This document shows positions 1 to 9,800 of a stretch of 12,332 nt of DNA, piece after piece. Below the pieces are notes generated by a model that was not told where the DNA came from, did no database searches, and saw only the letters and a program-made list of their open reading frames with translations. Location: NCBI GenBank assembly GCA_014383605.1, contig JACNHM010000346.1, forward strand, positions 1 to 12,332, in the 5' to 3' direction. Made by a program: the position numbers and the translations under genes. The stretch's first letter is position 1. The number at the start of each line of letters is the position of its first letter. The stretch is from Chloroflexota bacterium. Its GTDB lineage: Bacteria > Chloroflexota > Anaerolineae > UBA3071.

Positions 1-72
1 TGTGTAGGTGCAGTGGCGGCTGAAGTTTTTCGAGTTGCACGTAGGGCAATGGCGTTGTTGTAATTGCTGCAT
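1..72 (-). CDS. Partial gene (N-terminus only), possible transposase or zinc-ribbon protein
   Basis: Reading leftwards from an ATG at 70-72, 24 codons stay open to the window edge. The peptide begins MQQLQQRHCPTCNSKNFSRH, with a CxxC pair (C9, C12) and a further Cys at residue 21. A GGAAGGAAACCG segment just upstream of the ATG can serve as ribosome binding site, and a TATAAT box lies about 40 bases further up. A short N-terminal CPxC zinc knuckle is typical of IS1-type and related transposases, but also of other zinc-ribbon proteins, and 24 residues cannot decide between them. Most of the gene lies outside the window. That it is a gene start is fairly likely; the transposase call is a guess. 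Confidence 0.45.
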   Translation of the reverse strand, partial: MQQLQQRHCPTCNSKNFSRHCTYT

Positions 73-113
73 CGGTTTCCTTCCGATAGATTTGCTCTCG
101 GATACCGTGCAGC

Positions 114-141
114 ATTATAGCGCTATTCTCCGATAATCCAA
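114..141 (-). promoter_or_regulatory. Candidate sigma-70 promoter for the left-edge gene
   Basis: On the minus strand a perfect TATAAT (119 down to 114) is preceded at 16 bases by TTGGAT (141 down to 136), a weak -35 match (3 of 6). It lies about 40 bases upstream of the ATG at 72. The surrounding 73-206 stretch is clearly more AT-rich than the rest of the window and holds no other gene that I can see; it is also the region downstream of the molybdenum hydroxylase stop codon. Confidence 0.4.
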
Positions 142-206
142 CCCAACGGACCCAGTGCCCCCTCCTCAAAGTCAAGAATTTCAAAAGCACTGTTCACTTT
201 CCTCGA

Positions 207-3200
207 CTATATCAAACTCTGCAGCGCCCGCCAAACCTTCTCCGGCAGCAGCGGGATGCTGGGAATGAGCACGCCGGTAGCATCGTAGACGGCGTTGGCC
301 ACTGCCGGCGCCACACCGTCCAGCGGGATTTCGGCCACGGCTTTGACGCCGAAGGGATGCGTCGGCTCGAAGGTCTCCACGAAGATCACCTGCATCTCCG
401 GCATCTCGTCAGCGCGGAAGATGTGATACGCGCCGAAGTCGGTGGGGATCAACCGCCCGGCGTCGTCGAAGACCATCTCCTCGCACAGCGCATAGCCCAG
501 CGCCTGGGTCATGCCCCCTTCCACCTGGCCGCTGGCCGTGGCCGGGTTGACGATGACACCGCAGTCGAGGGCCATGACCAGCTTGTCCACCGTCACCTGG
601 CCCGTTTCGGTGTCCACGGTGACCTCGGCAAACTGCGCGGCGAAGGGCGGCGGGCTGTCCGGGCTGACCCAGGAGCCGCTGCCCATGATCTGATGCTGCT
701 GCGCGTGGTGCAGCGAGTTGAGAGCAATCTCGGCGAAGGTGACGCTGCGGCCATCGGGCGCCCAGGCGCGCCGCTCCTCCAGCGTAATCTCGTAGGGTTC
801 GACCCGGCGGCTGGGAGCCGCCTCTTCCTCGGCGTTCAGCATGCGGGCGGCCACCGCCCGCGTCTGCTCGGCCACCTGCTGCGCGGCACGCACCACCGCC
901 GCGCCGCTGATGTAGGTCGTGCTGGAAGCGTAGGCCCCTTTGTCGAAGGGCGTGAAGTCGGTGTCCGAGGAATAGGTGATGAAGTCCTCCGGCGGGCAGC
1001 CCAGCACCTCGGCGGCCATCTGCGTCAGCACCGTGTCGGAACCGGTGCCCAGGTCAGTGGCCCCCACCAGCAAGTTGAAGCTGCCATCGTCATTCATCTT
1101 GATGCTGGCCGCGCCCATGTCCAGGTTGGGGATGGCCGTGCCCTGCATGACCAGCGCCACGCCCTGACCCTTGAGTAGGGGGGCGGAGGAGCGGAGGAGC
1201 GGAGGGGCAGCCTGTCTCCCCTGCTCCTTTGCTCCCTTGCTCCTCTGCTCCCTTGCTCCCCACTGCCACCCGAATGCCTCCGCGCCTACTCGCGCACACT
1301 CTTCCAACGCACACGTGCGGATGATCTCCCCGTGCGCCTCGCGGCCCTCACTCCACACCTTGCTCATGGGATGCTCGGCACCCGGCTTGACGGCGTTCTG
1401 CAAGCGGAATACCAGCGGGTCGAGCCCCAGCTCGCGGGCGATGCGCTCCATGTGCGTCTCCAGGGGGAAGAAGCCCTGCGGCACGCCGTAGCCGCGGTAG
1501 GCCCCCGACGTCGGCTGGTTGGTGTAGACAATGTCGGCGTGGAAGCGGATGTTGGGCACGTCGTAGAGCGACATGGCCTTGTGTCCCGTGTTGCCGGTGA
1601 CCGTCAGCGCGTGGTTGCCGTAAGCGCCGGTGTCGGAAAGGACGAGCATCTCGTTAGCCACGATGGTGCCGTCGGCCATCACGCCGGTGCGCATCCTGAT
1701 GTGCATGGGGTGGCGCGAGGTGGAGGCGACGAACTGCTCCTCGCGGGTGTATTCCATGCGCACCGGGCGGCCCGTGGCGATGGTCAGGTGGGCGCAGATG
1801 TCCTCCAGCATCACCTCCTGCTTGTTGCCGAAGCCACCGCCAATGCGCGGCTTGATCACCCGAATGCGCTTGATGGGCAATCCCAGCACGGGGGCCAGCA
1901 TGCGCCGGATGTGGAAGGGCACCTGCGTGCTGGTGCGGATGACCAGCCGGTCGTCCTCGTCCCACCAGGTGACGCAGACGAAGGGCTCGATGGGCGCTTG
2001 CTGCACCCGCGGCACGCTGTACTCCCCCTCGAAAACGTGGTCAGCTTCCTGCATGGCCGCGTCCACGTCCCCCAGGTCAATGCGGATGGCTGCCGCCAGG
2101 TTGCGGCGGGGATCGCACTCGTCGAAGGGCACGTACTCCGGCTCGTCGTGGATGATGGGGAATTCTGTCTGCTCAGTCTCTTGGGGTAGGGGCAGGCCTT
2201 GCGCCCCTCGGGCTGAGCCTCGGGACGAAGCCTGCCCAGAAGGGCGACCGCAAGGGATCGCCCCTACCTTATCACGGGCGAAGACCGCGGCCACCGGCGA
2301 GCGGCGGTCGGGCGGCTCCGCTTCCCGCGGGTCGAGGATGGCCGGCAGGACCTCGTAGTCCACCGCGATCAGCTCCAGCGCCCGCTGGGCGATCTCCTCC
2401 GTCTCGGCGGCCACGGCGGCCACGCGGTCGCCGACGAAGCGCACCTTGTGATCCAGGCTGAAGAAGTCGAGCGGCCCCGGGATAGGATCGGACTGCCCGG
2501 CGGTGCTGTGCACGACGCGGGGCACGTCCTGCCAGGTGAGCACGACGTGCACGCCCGGCAGCGCCCGCGCTCTGGAGGCGTCAATGCGGATGATGTGCGC
2601 GTGAGCATGGGGCGAACGCAAGACCTTGCCCACCAGCAGGCCGCGCATCTCCACGTCGGCGGCGAAGACCGGCTTGCCCAGCGCCAGCTTGACCGCATCC
2701 ACCTTCACCTCCGGCCGGCCCACGTAGGTCGTCTCCGGGCGGGTCTCCTGGGCGACGCGCACCTCCAGCTTCGTCTCGGTGATGGTCAGCGGATAAGGCT
2801 CGGCAATCGGAGGAGCGGCAGCGGCTGGCTTCGGCGGCACGGGCGGCGGCCCTGTTTCCTGCGGCGGCCGGAAGAGGCCCGGCGGCGCGGCAAGCGGTGT
2901 CTTCAACTCAATGATCGTCTCGCCGCGCAGCTCCGCCGCGGCGTCGAGCACCGCCTGCACCGGCTTGACGTAGCCGGTGCAGCGGCAGAGCGTGCCGGAG
3001 AGGGCGTCCCGCACCGCGGCCTCGCTGGGGTTGGGATTACCGTCCAGCAGCGCTTTGGCGGCCAGGATCATGGCCGGCGTGCAGTAGCCGCACTGGATGG
3101 CCCCGTTGGCGGCGAAAGCCTTCTGCAGCGGATGCAGATCCTGGGTCGGTTTCCAGCCTTTTTCGGGGTACTCGCCCAGCGCCTCGATGGTAGTGACCGC

Positions 3201-3404
3201 GTGGCCTGCGGCCTGCGCCGCCAGCGTGACACAGGAGGCCACCGGCTGGCCGTCGAGCAGCACGGTGCAGGCGCCGCACTCCCCCGTCTCGCAACCGTGC
3301 TTGACGCCGAAGATGCCGTGCCGCCGCAGCGCGTCCAGCAGCGTCTCGTTAGGTCTGACGTCCCAGTCCTGCTCTTCGTCGTTCAGTGAGAAGCGAATCT
3401 GCAT
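207..3404 (-). CDS. Xanthine dehydrogenase-family molybdenum hydroxylase, fused [2Fe-2S] and molybdopterin-binding subunits
   Basis: A 1065-residue oxidoreductase that should hydroxylate a purine or other N-heterocycle or aldehyde, passing electrons from Mo-pterin through two [2Fe-2S] clusters to the FAD subunit encoded upstream at 4281-5135. Residues 1-80 are a plant-type ferredoxin domain (C38, C43, C46, C58). Residues 85-160 are the second [2Fe-2S] domain (C105, C108, C140, C142 in QCGYC and CRCTGY). A Pro-rich linker (about 165-225) leads to the hammerhead domain (about 225-370) and the Mo-binding domains (about 410-1060), with GGGFGNKQE (522-530), AYRGYG (635-640) and GVKAVAE (1019-1025), whose Glu matches the catalytic base. 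AYRGYG, not AYRCSFR, argues against CO dehydrogenase. The start at 3404 has GGAGG upstream; the longer reading frame before it has no family similarity. Two low-complexity insertions (about residues 380-408 and 716-745) are repeat elements in frame. The substrate cannot be told from sequence. Confidence 0.93.
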   Translation of the reverse strand: MQIRFSLNDEEQDWDVRPNETLLDALRRHGIFGVKHGCETGECGACTVLLDGQPVASCVTLAAQAAGHAVTTIEALGEYPEKGWKPTQDLHPLQKAFAANGAIQCGYCTPAMILAAKALLDGNPNPSEAAVRDALSGTLCRCTGYVKPVQAVLDAAAELRGETIIELKTPLAAPPGLFRPPQETGPPPVPPKPAAAAPPIAEPYPLTITETKLEVRVAQETRPETTYVGRPEVKVDAVKLALGKPVFAADVEMRGLLVGKVLRSPHAHAHIIRIDASRARALPGVHVVLTWQDVPRVVHSTAGQSDPIPGPLDFFSLDHKVRFVGDRVAAVAAETEEIAQRALELIAVDYEVLPAILDPREAEPPDRRSPVAAVFARDKVGAIPCGRPSGQASSRGSARGAQGLPLPQETEQTEFPIIHDEPEYVPFDECDPRRNLAAAIRIDLGDVDAAMQEADHVFEGEYSVPRVQQAPIEPFVCVTWWDEDDRLVIRTSTQVPFHIRRMLAPVLGLPIKRIRVIKPRIGGGFGNKQEVMLEDICAHLTIATGRPVRMEYTREEQFVASTSRHPMHIRMRTGVMADGTIVANEMLVLSDTGAYGNHALTVTGNTGHKAMSLYDVPNIRFHADIVYTNQPTSGAYRGYGVPQGFFPLETHMERIARELGLDPLVFRLQNAVKPGAEHPMSKVWSEGREAHGEIIRTCALEECARVGAEAFGWQWGAREQRSKGAKEQGRQAAPPLLRSSAPLLKGQGVALVMQGTAIPNLDMGAASIKMNDDGSFNLLVGATDLGTGSDTVLTQMAAEVLGCPPEDFITYSSDTDFTPFDKGAYASSTTYISGAAVVRAAQQVAEQTRAVAARMLNAEEEAAPSRRVEPYEITLEERRAWAPDGRSVTFAEIALNSLHHAQQHQIMGSGSWVSPDSPPPFAAQFAEVTVDTETGQVTVDKLVMALDCGVIVNPATASGQVEGGMTQALGYALCEEMVFDDAGRLIPTDFGAYHIFRADEMPEMQVIFVETFEPTHPFGVKAVAEIPLDGVAPAVANAVYDATGVLIPSIPLLPEKVWRALQSLI
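1177..1261. repeat. In-frame 'GGAGCAAGG' word-repeat element inside the molybdenum hydroxylase gene
   Basis: Read in the coding direction, about 85 bases begin with repeated purine-rich words (GGAGCAAGG, GGAGCAGAGG, GGAGCAAAGG) and end with pyrimidine-rich words (CCTCCGCTCCTCCGCTCC), so the two halves can fold back on each other imperfectly. The stretch encodes the low-complexity residues from about G716 to K745 (REQRSKGAKEQGRQ, then APPLLRSSAPLLK). These sit between the conserved blocks ending AEAFGWQW and starting GQGVALVMQG. The composition is unlike the surrounding enzyme, which points to an inserted repeat that left the frame intact. Confidence 0.75.
2185..2268. repeat. In-frame 84-bp palindromic element with 9-bp terminal inverted repeats
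   Basis: The element is bounded by GGTAGGGGC (2185-2193) and its exact reverse complement GCCCCTACC (2260-2268). Inside, GGCAGGC-CTT (near 2191) pairs with AAGCCTGCC (near 2229), and CCTCGGG occurs twice. Its length, 84, is a multiple of three. In each orientation two of three frames lack stops, the third being closed by the TAG in GGTAGG. In the host gene it encodes about 28 residues (GAIPCGRPSGQASSRGSARG and the following AQGLPLPQ) in the linker before the conserved Mo-binding block. I see no clear target-site duplication. Confidence 0.8.
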
Positions 3405-3490
3405 CTTTGCAACTCTCCTCCACGGACAAGTGGACATGCGCAACAAAGTTCCTGGCCGGGAACCCGGTCGCAACCTCCTGGACAGGGTGG

Positions 3491-4264
3491 TCATCGTCTG
3501 CCGAATACGACCGCGAAGCAGGCCTGTCCGATGCGGGCTGGCGCACTGCCTATGCCAAAGTCCTGGTAGGCCGTGCCCAGCATGGTGTTGTGATGGAGCT
3601 CGCTGTTCCACCACCAATCGAACGCCGCCTGGTAACCACCCGACACACAGGCGATGATCTCGCCGCTCCACGTCGGCGTGTAGCCGGCACGCTCCATCCT
3701 GGTGACCACGTCCGACCCGTCGGAGCCGGTGTGGCTGACGAAGCCGTGGTCGCCCATGTCCTGGGCGTGTATCGCCGCGGCCTCTGCCAGTTCCGGCGAC
3801 CAGGCCAGGCCGTCCAGGCCGGCTTGGCGTCGGGCCCGGTTGATCATGCCGGCCAGCTCCGCCAGCGCCGGGTCAGCCGGGCCTTCTGCCGGTGTACTCT
3901 CCAGCGTGGCCGTCGGAGCAGGCCGCGTCGCCGTTTCGGTGGGCGTCGCCGTCGCCGTTTCGGTGGGCGTCGCCGTCGCCGTTTCGCTGGGCGGCACAAG
4001 GGTAGCCGTCGGCGTTGGCGTCGCGGTTGCCGCGGCCGTGGGCGTCGCCGTTGCCGTTGGCGGCAAGTCAGTCGGCGGAACACGAGTAGCCGTCGGCGAC
4101 GGCGTCGCGGTGCTCGTGGCCGAGGGCATAGCCGTGGGTGTGTTCGTCGGCACGCTGGTTGGCCTCGGCGTGGCCGACGGCGTCTCCGCCAGCGGCCCAC
4201 ACCCCACCAGCCCCGCGGCGACGATCACGATCACGGCGACCGCCGTCCTTGCGCGTGTGCTCAT
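3491..4264 (-). CDS. CAP/SCP-domain (YkwD-like) secreted lipoprotein with Thr/Pro/Ala-rich linker
   Basis: A 257-residue exported protein. Residues 1-22 form a lipoprotein signal: arginines at positions 4 and 6, a hydrophobic core (AVAVIVIVAAGLV), and the lipobox LVGC with Cys22 as lipid anchor. Residues about 28-125 are a TPTATPS-type low-complexity spacer, a typical wall or surface linker. Residues about 130-257 are a CAP domain: AGMINRARRQAGL, then IHAQDMGDHGFVSHTGSDGS with the family's histidines, SGEII, and NSELHHNTMLGTAYQDFGIG. CAP proteins are extracellular and their role in most bacteria is unknown. Sixteen bases separate it from the stop of the FAD subunit gene and 86 from the next start, so it sits inside the molybdenum hydroxylase operon although no shared function is obvious. 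No strong ribosome binding site is visible, so translation may depend on readthrough from the gene before it. Confidence 0.88.
   Translation of the reverse strand: MSTRARTAVAVIVIVAAGLVGCGPLAETPSATPRPTSVPTNTPTAMPSATSTATPSPTATRVPPTDLPPTATATPTAAATATPTPTATLVPPSETATATPTETATATPTETATRPAPTATLESTPAEGPADPALAELAGMINRARRQAGLDGLAWSPELAEAAAIHAQDMGDHGFVSHTGSDGSDVVTRMERAGYTPTWSGEIIACVSGGYQAAFDWWWNSELHHNTMLGTAYQDFGIGSAPARIGQACFAVVFGRR
3933..3991. repeat. 24-bp tandem repeat coding for the TATATPTE linker unit
   Basis: GTTTCGGTGGGCGTCGCC followed by GTCGCC (24 bases on the plus strand) occurs at 3933-3956 and 3957-3980, with a partial third copy (one mismatch) at 3981-3991. On the minus strand it encodes the ETATATPT repeat of the lipoprotein linker. 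A perfect repeat of 24 bases is in frame, so slippage would change linker length by 8 residues without a frameshift. Confidence 0.8.
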
Positions 4265-4280
4265 CAGTCGCGCCGCCGGG

Positions 4281-5135
4281 CTACGTCAGGCGCGCCAGCG
4301 CCTGGCCCAACGCCCTTCCGCTCAGCACGCCGGCCATGGCCTGGCGGTAGGCCGCGCTGCCTCGGAAGTCACCTGTGGGTTCGACAAGCTCAGTGACCCT
4401 CTCAGCCGCGGCCCCGATCAGTTCCGTGCTCAGGGCCTGACCGACCAGCATCGCCTCCACTTCGGGCAGACGAAGCGGCCTCGCCGCCACGCCGCCCAGG
4501 GCCAGCCTGGCGGCGGTACACGTCCCCCCGTCGGCGCTCAACACCGCCGCGGCGCAGACGATAGGCACATCGGCGGCAGTGCGGGCAACCCGCTGCAGCG
4601 CCGCGCCCGTTTGCCCCCGTGGCAGACTGATGGCCACTTCCGTGATCAGAGCATGGGCAGACAGCAGCTCCTCTCGCCGGGCCAGAAACTCGGCTAACGG
4701 CAAGCGGGTCGCGTCCGGTGCGTGGATGGTGACCTGCGCGTCGCAGGCCAGGAGCGCTACCAGCAGCTCGTCAGCGGGGTCAGCTACAGCCACCGCGCCG
4801 CCGACGGTGGCCTGGTTGCGCAGCACGCTGCCGGCGGAACGATGTGCGGCCTCGGCGACGATGCCTCCGTAGATGCGCCGCACACCATCGGAACGACTCA
4901 CATCGGCCAGCGTGGCCATAGCGCCCAGCAGCACAGCCTGCGAGTCCGGTTCCGTCTTCACGTAACGCAGGCCCAGATTCTGCAGATCCACCACCGCTTC
5001 CACGGCGCGGTCGCCGGAGCCGATGAGGGTGCTGCCCCCGGCCAGGGGCACGGTGCGGGGTCGTGGGCGGCGCAACAGGTGCAGCGCCTCCTGCAGATCG
5101 TGCGGTCGGTGATACTCTCTGAGGTTGATCAACAC
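4281..5135 (-). CDS. FAD-binding subunit of a xanthine dehydrogenase/CO dehydrogenase-family molybdenum hydroxylase
   Basis: A 284-residue protein, a usual length for the medium (FAD) subunit. It takes electrons from the [2Fe-2S] clusters of the fused large subunit (207-3404) and passes them to the final acceptor. Residues 1-165 are the FAD_binding_5 domain, with AGGSTLIG (32-39) for the FAD phosphates and the second FAD loop RNQATVGGAVAVADPADE (106-123). Residues about 170-284 are the C-terminal CO_deh_flav domain, ending with the conserved GDFRGSAAYRQAM. The start is GTG at 5135, six bases or so after AGGAGG. It is the first gene of the minus-strand operon, with an extended -10 promoter about 35 bases upstream. 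At residues 247-253 the DNA contains a TTCGACAAGCTCA motif resembling a dispersed repeat. Confidence 0.92.
   Translation of the reverse strand: MLINLREYHRPHDLQEALHLLRRPRPRTVPLAGGSTLIGSGDRAVEAVVDLQNLGLRYVKTEPDSQAVLLGAMATLADVSRSDGVRRIYGGIVAEAAHRSAGSVLRNQATVGGAVAVADPADELLVALLACDAQVTIHAPDATRLPLAEFLARREELLSAHALITEVAISLPRGQTGAALQRVARTAADVPIVCAAAVLSADGGTCTAARLALGGVAARPLRLPEVEAMLVGQALSTELIGAAAERVTELVEPTGDFRGSAAYRQAMAGVLSGRALGQALARLT
4377..4399. repeat. Possible dispersed-repeat motif (GGGT-TCGACAAGCTCAGTG-ACCC) in the FAD subunit gene
   Basis: A 23-base segment is flanked by GGGT and ACCC and has the core TTCGACAAGCTCA. From memory, similar cores recur as repeats in many bacterial genomes. It encodes VTELVEP (residues 247-253) just before the conserved C-terminal block, where the length still fits the family, so it may simply be coding sequence. 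Confidence 0.35.
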
Positions 5136-5170
5136 GGCTTCCTCCTCAATGCCAGTGGTTGAGCAAGTAA

Positions 5171-5179
5171 ATTATACCA
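5171..5179 (-). promoter_or_regulatory. Extended -10 promoter of the molybdenum hydroxylase operon
   Basis: The minus strand reads TGGTATAAT (5179 down to 5171): a perfect TATAAT with the TGn extension, 35 bases before the GTG start of the FAD subunit. No convincing -35 hexamer is seen at 16-18 bases, which is usual for extended -10 promoters. Confidence 0.55.
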
Positions 5180-5214
5180 TAGCCTTTGAACTTGCGGAAA
5201 CCGCGCCAAGCTCT

Positions 5215-5243
5215 TTGGGCAGAGGGGCCGATTGATGTATAAT
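5215..5243 (+). promoter_or_regulatory. Candidate secA promoter
   Basis: TATAAT at 5238-5243 lies 17 bases after TTGGGC (5215-5220), a half-match to the -35 consensus. It faces away from the operon promoter at 5171-5179 in the same gap. A transcript from here would carry about 130 bases of leader, including the hairpin repeat at 5258-5334. Confidence 0.5.
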
Positions 5244-5257
5244 GTCATGCAGTAGCA

Positions 5258-5334
5258 GTTTCAGGTTCCGGGTTTACAGGTTTCAGGCTCTGCTTACGAA
5301 CCTGAAACTTCAGAACCTGCAACCTTGGAACCCC
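5258..5334. repeat. Word-repeat hairpin (GGTTTCAGG family), copy 1, in the secA leader
   Basis: GTTTCAGGTTC at 5258-5268 is the exact reverse complement of GAACCTGAAAC at 5298-5308. Between and after them come variants: ACAGGTTTCAGG on the left arm, and CAGAACCTGCAACC and TTGGAACC on the right. The element fills most of the gap between the secA promoter and its start. The same words recur after secA at 8331-8424. Confidence 0.8.
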
Positions 5335-5380
5335 TTGATCGTAGAATCCTTATGGCAACGAAGCCTTCAGAGGTGTTTTC

Positions 5381-8326
<2,946 letters not shown>

Positions 8327-8330
8327 GATG

Positions 8331-8424
8331 GGTTGCAGGTTTCAGGTTCGAAGGTTTCAAGTTCCGCCAGAGGACGTGAGAACTCACGAACCTTGAACCT
8401 GCGAACTTTCGAACCTTTGAACCG
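8331..8424. repeat. Word-repeat hairpin (GGTTTCAGG/GGTTCGAA family), copy 2, downstream of secA
   Basis: CAGGTTTCAGGTTCGAAGG opens the element at 8336 and shares CAGGTTTCAGG with copy 1. GGTTCGAA (8345-8352) pairs with TTCGAACC (8408-8415), and AAGTTC near 8359 pairs with GAACTT near 8403. It starts just after the secA stop and ends shortly before the ribosome binding site of the next gene. Confidence 0.78.
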
Positions 8425-8444
8425 GATACGTGAGGAGATAAGTC

Positions 8445-9800
8445 ATGAACAAGGACATCCGCCAGGCCGACGTCCGTTTCGTCCTCGACTGCATCGCCGA
8501 AGCGGAATGCTGCTCCATCGTGGGCATGAGCAACGTCGGCAAGTCGGATCTGCTGCGCTTGCTGACGGATCCAGCAGTGCAGACGGCGCACCTGGAAGCT
8601 CAGGCTGAGAAGATCACCTTCGTCTACGTGGACTTCAACCACATGCTGGAGATGACCGAGCAGGGCTTCTACGAGTTGATCCTGCGCTGCTTCCTGGATT
8701 CGCTGCCGCGCATGGCGGGGACCGAAACACTGCTCACCGGAGTGCGGGAAGCCTACGCCAACCTGACCCAGCCGGCCAGCGACTTTCAGGTGCCGCTGAG
8801 CTTTTCCCATGCCATGGCCGCGGTCAACGACGGGCTGCAACGCCATCTGGTGCTCCTCTTCGACGAATTCGATGATCCGCTGGCCGCCCTCGACGCTCAG
8901 GTCTTCCTCAACTTGCGGGCCCTGAAGGACCGTTATGCCCGCACCACAACCTACGTGACGGCCACCAACCAGCGGCTGCCGGAGATCCGCCGCGAACGGG
9001 CGGTGGGAGAGTTCAACGAGCTGTTTGCCCACCGCACCTGGTACCTGAAACCGTTCGGCGAAGCAGATGCCCGGGATTTCATCACCGCCTTCGCCGCCGG
9101 CGAGGGGGTGACCTTCAGTGACAACGATGTGGCCTTCATCCTGCAATGGGCAGGCGGTCACCTGAGCCTGCTGGAAGGGGTCTGCCGCGTGCTGGGGCCG
9201 GTGACCGGCAAGCCGGTTCGCGACGCCAGCCAGGAGTGGCTCATCCACCGCGAGGTGGCCGCACAACTGCAGCGGGATACGAGCCTCCGCTCCGAATGCG
9301 TCAAAATCTGGCAAGACCTGACCCAGGACGAGCGGGACGGGCTGCTGGCCCTGTTCGCCCCTGGCGACACCCCTGCGCCGGAGGAGTTGATCTCCCTGCG
9401 CAGCAAGGGGCTGCTCGTCGGCTCGGAGGAGGAGCCGGCCCTCTTCTGCCGGTTGTTCGCCGAGTTCGTGCAGCGGGAGCACGTGACGCGGCGGGCCGGG
9501 CAGCAGGGCGTTTGGGTGGACGTGGACGCTGGCGACGTCTATGTGAACGGCCACATGATGCCCACGCTGACGGAACTGGAATACCGCTTGCTCCTGCTGC
9601 TCTATGGCCGGCTCAACAAGATCTGCGACAAGTACCAGATCGTGGAAGCGGTGTGGGGCGAAGATTACATTGACGAGGTGGACGACGCCCGCGTGGACAA
9701 GCTGATGAGCCGCTTGCGGGCCAAGATCGAGGCGGACCCCAGCAATCCCCGCTACCTGCTCACGATACGCGGCAGGGGGTACAAGCTGGTCAGTGGGTAG
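8445..9800 (+). CDS. P-loop ATPase (STAND/AAA-like) fused to a C-terminal OmpR/PhoB-type winged-helix domain
   Basis: A 451-residue protein that is probably a nucleotide-dependent DNA-binding regulator. Residues 1-250 form a P-loop ATPase: Walker A GMSNVGKS (27-34), a YVDFN strand (61-65), Walker B LVLLFDEFDD (135-144), and YVTATNQ (170-176) in the sensor-1 position. Residues about 250-350 are helical and not recognised. Residues about 356-451 are a winged helix of the OmpR/PhoB type: VDVDAGDVYVNG, LTELEYRLLLLLYGRLNKIC, the recognition-helix region DDARVDKLMSRLRAKIE, and the wing RYLLTIRGRGYKLV. There is no receiver domain, and the winged helix is C-terminal, as in two-component regulators but with an ATPase in the receiver's place. 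The start has GAGGAG upstream. The gene is in line with secA, 118 bases after it; a role in envelope stress is possible given pspA next, but that is a guess. Confidence 0.85.
   Translation: MNKDIRQADVRFVLDCIAEAECCSIVGMSNVGKSDLLRLLTDPAVQTAHLEAQAEKITFVYVDFNHMLEMTEQGFYELILRCFLDSLPRMAGTETLLTGVREAYANLTQPASDFQVPLSFSHAMAAVNDGLQRHLVLLFDEFDDPLAALDAQVFLNLRALKDRYARTTTYVTATNQRLPEIRRERAVGEFNELFAHRTWYLKPFGEADARDFITAFAAGEGVTFSDNDVAFILQWAGGHLSLLEGVCRVLGPVTGKPVRDASQEWLIHREVAAQLQRDTSLRSECVKIWQDLTQDERDGLLALFAPGDTPAPEELISLRSKGLLVGSEEEPALFCRLFAEFVQREHVTRRAGQQGVWVDVDAGDVYVNGHMMPTLTELEYRLLLLLYGRLNKICDKYQIVEAVWGEDYIDEVDDARVDKLMSRLRAKIEADPSNPRYLLTIRGRGYKLVSG

Noticed and set aside
1332..2189. 285-codon plus-strand open frame opposite the hydroxylase gene
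   Set aside because: Antisense shadow; the hydroxylase reading frame has clear family motifs across the same stretch.
3405..3671. Upstream extension of the hydroxylase reading frame
   Set aside because: The extra 89 residues show no ferredoxin-domain similarity and overlap the lipoprotein gene; the start at 3404 has a good ribosome binding site and begins the domain properly.
3844..4200. Arg-rich 118-codon frame and CRISPR-like short repeats in the lipoprotein gene
   Set aside because: The repeats are contiguous 24-base codon repeats of the TPTAT linker without spacers; the Arg-rich frame is another reading of that DNA.
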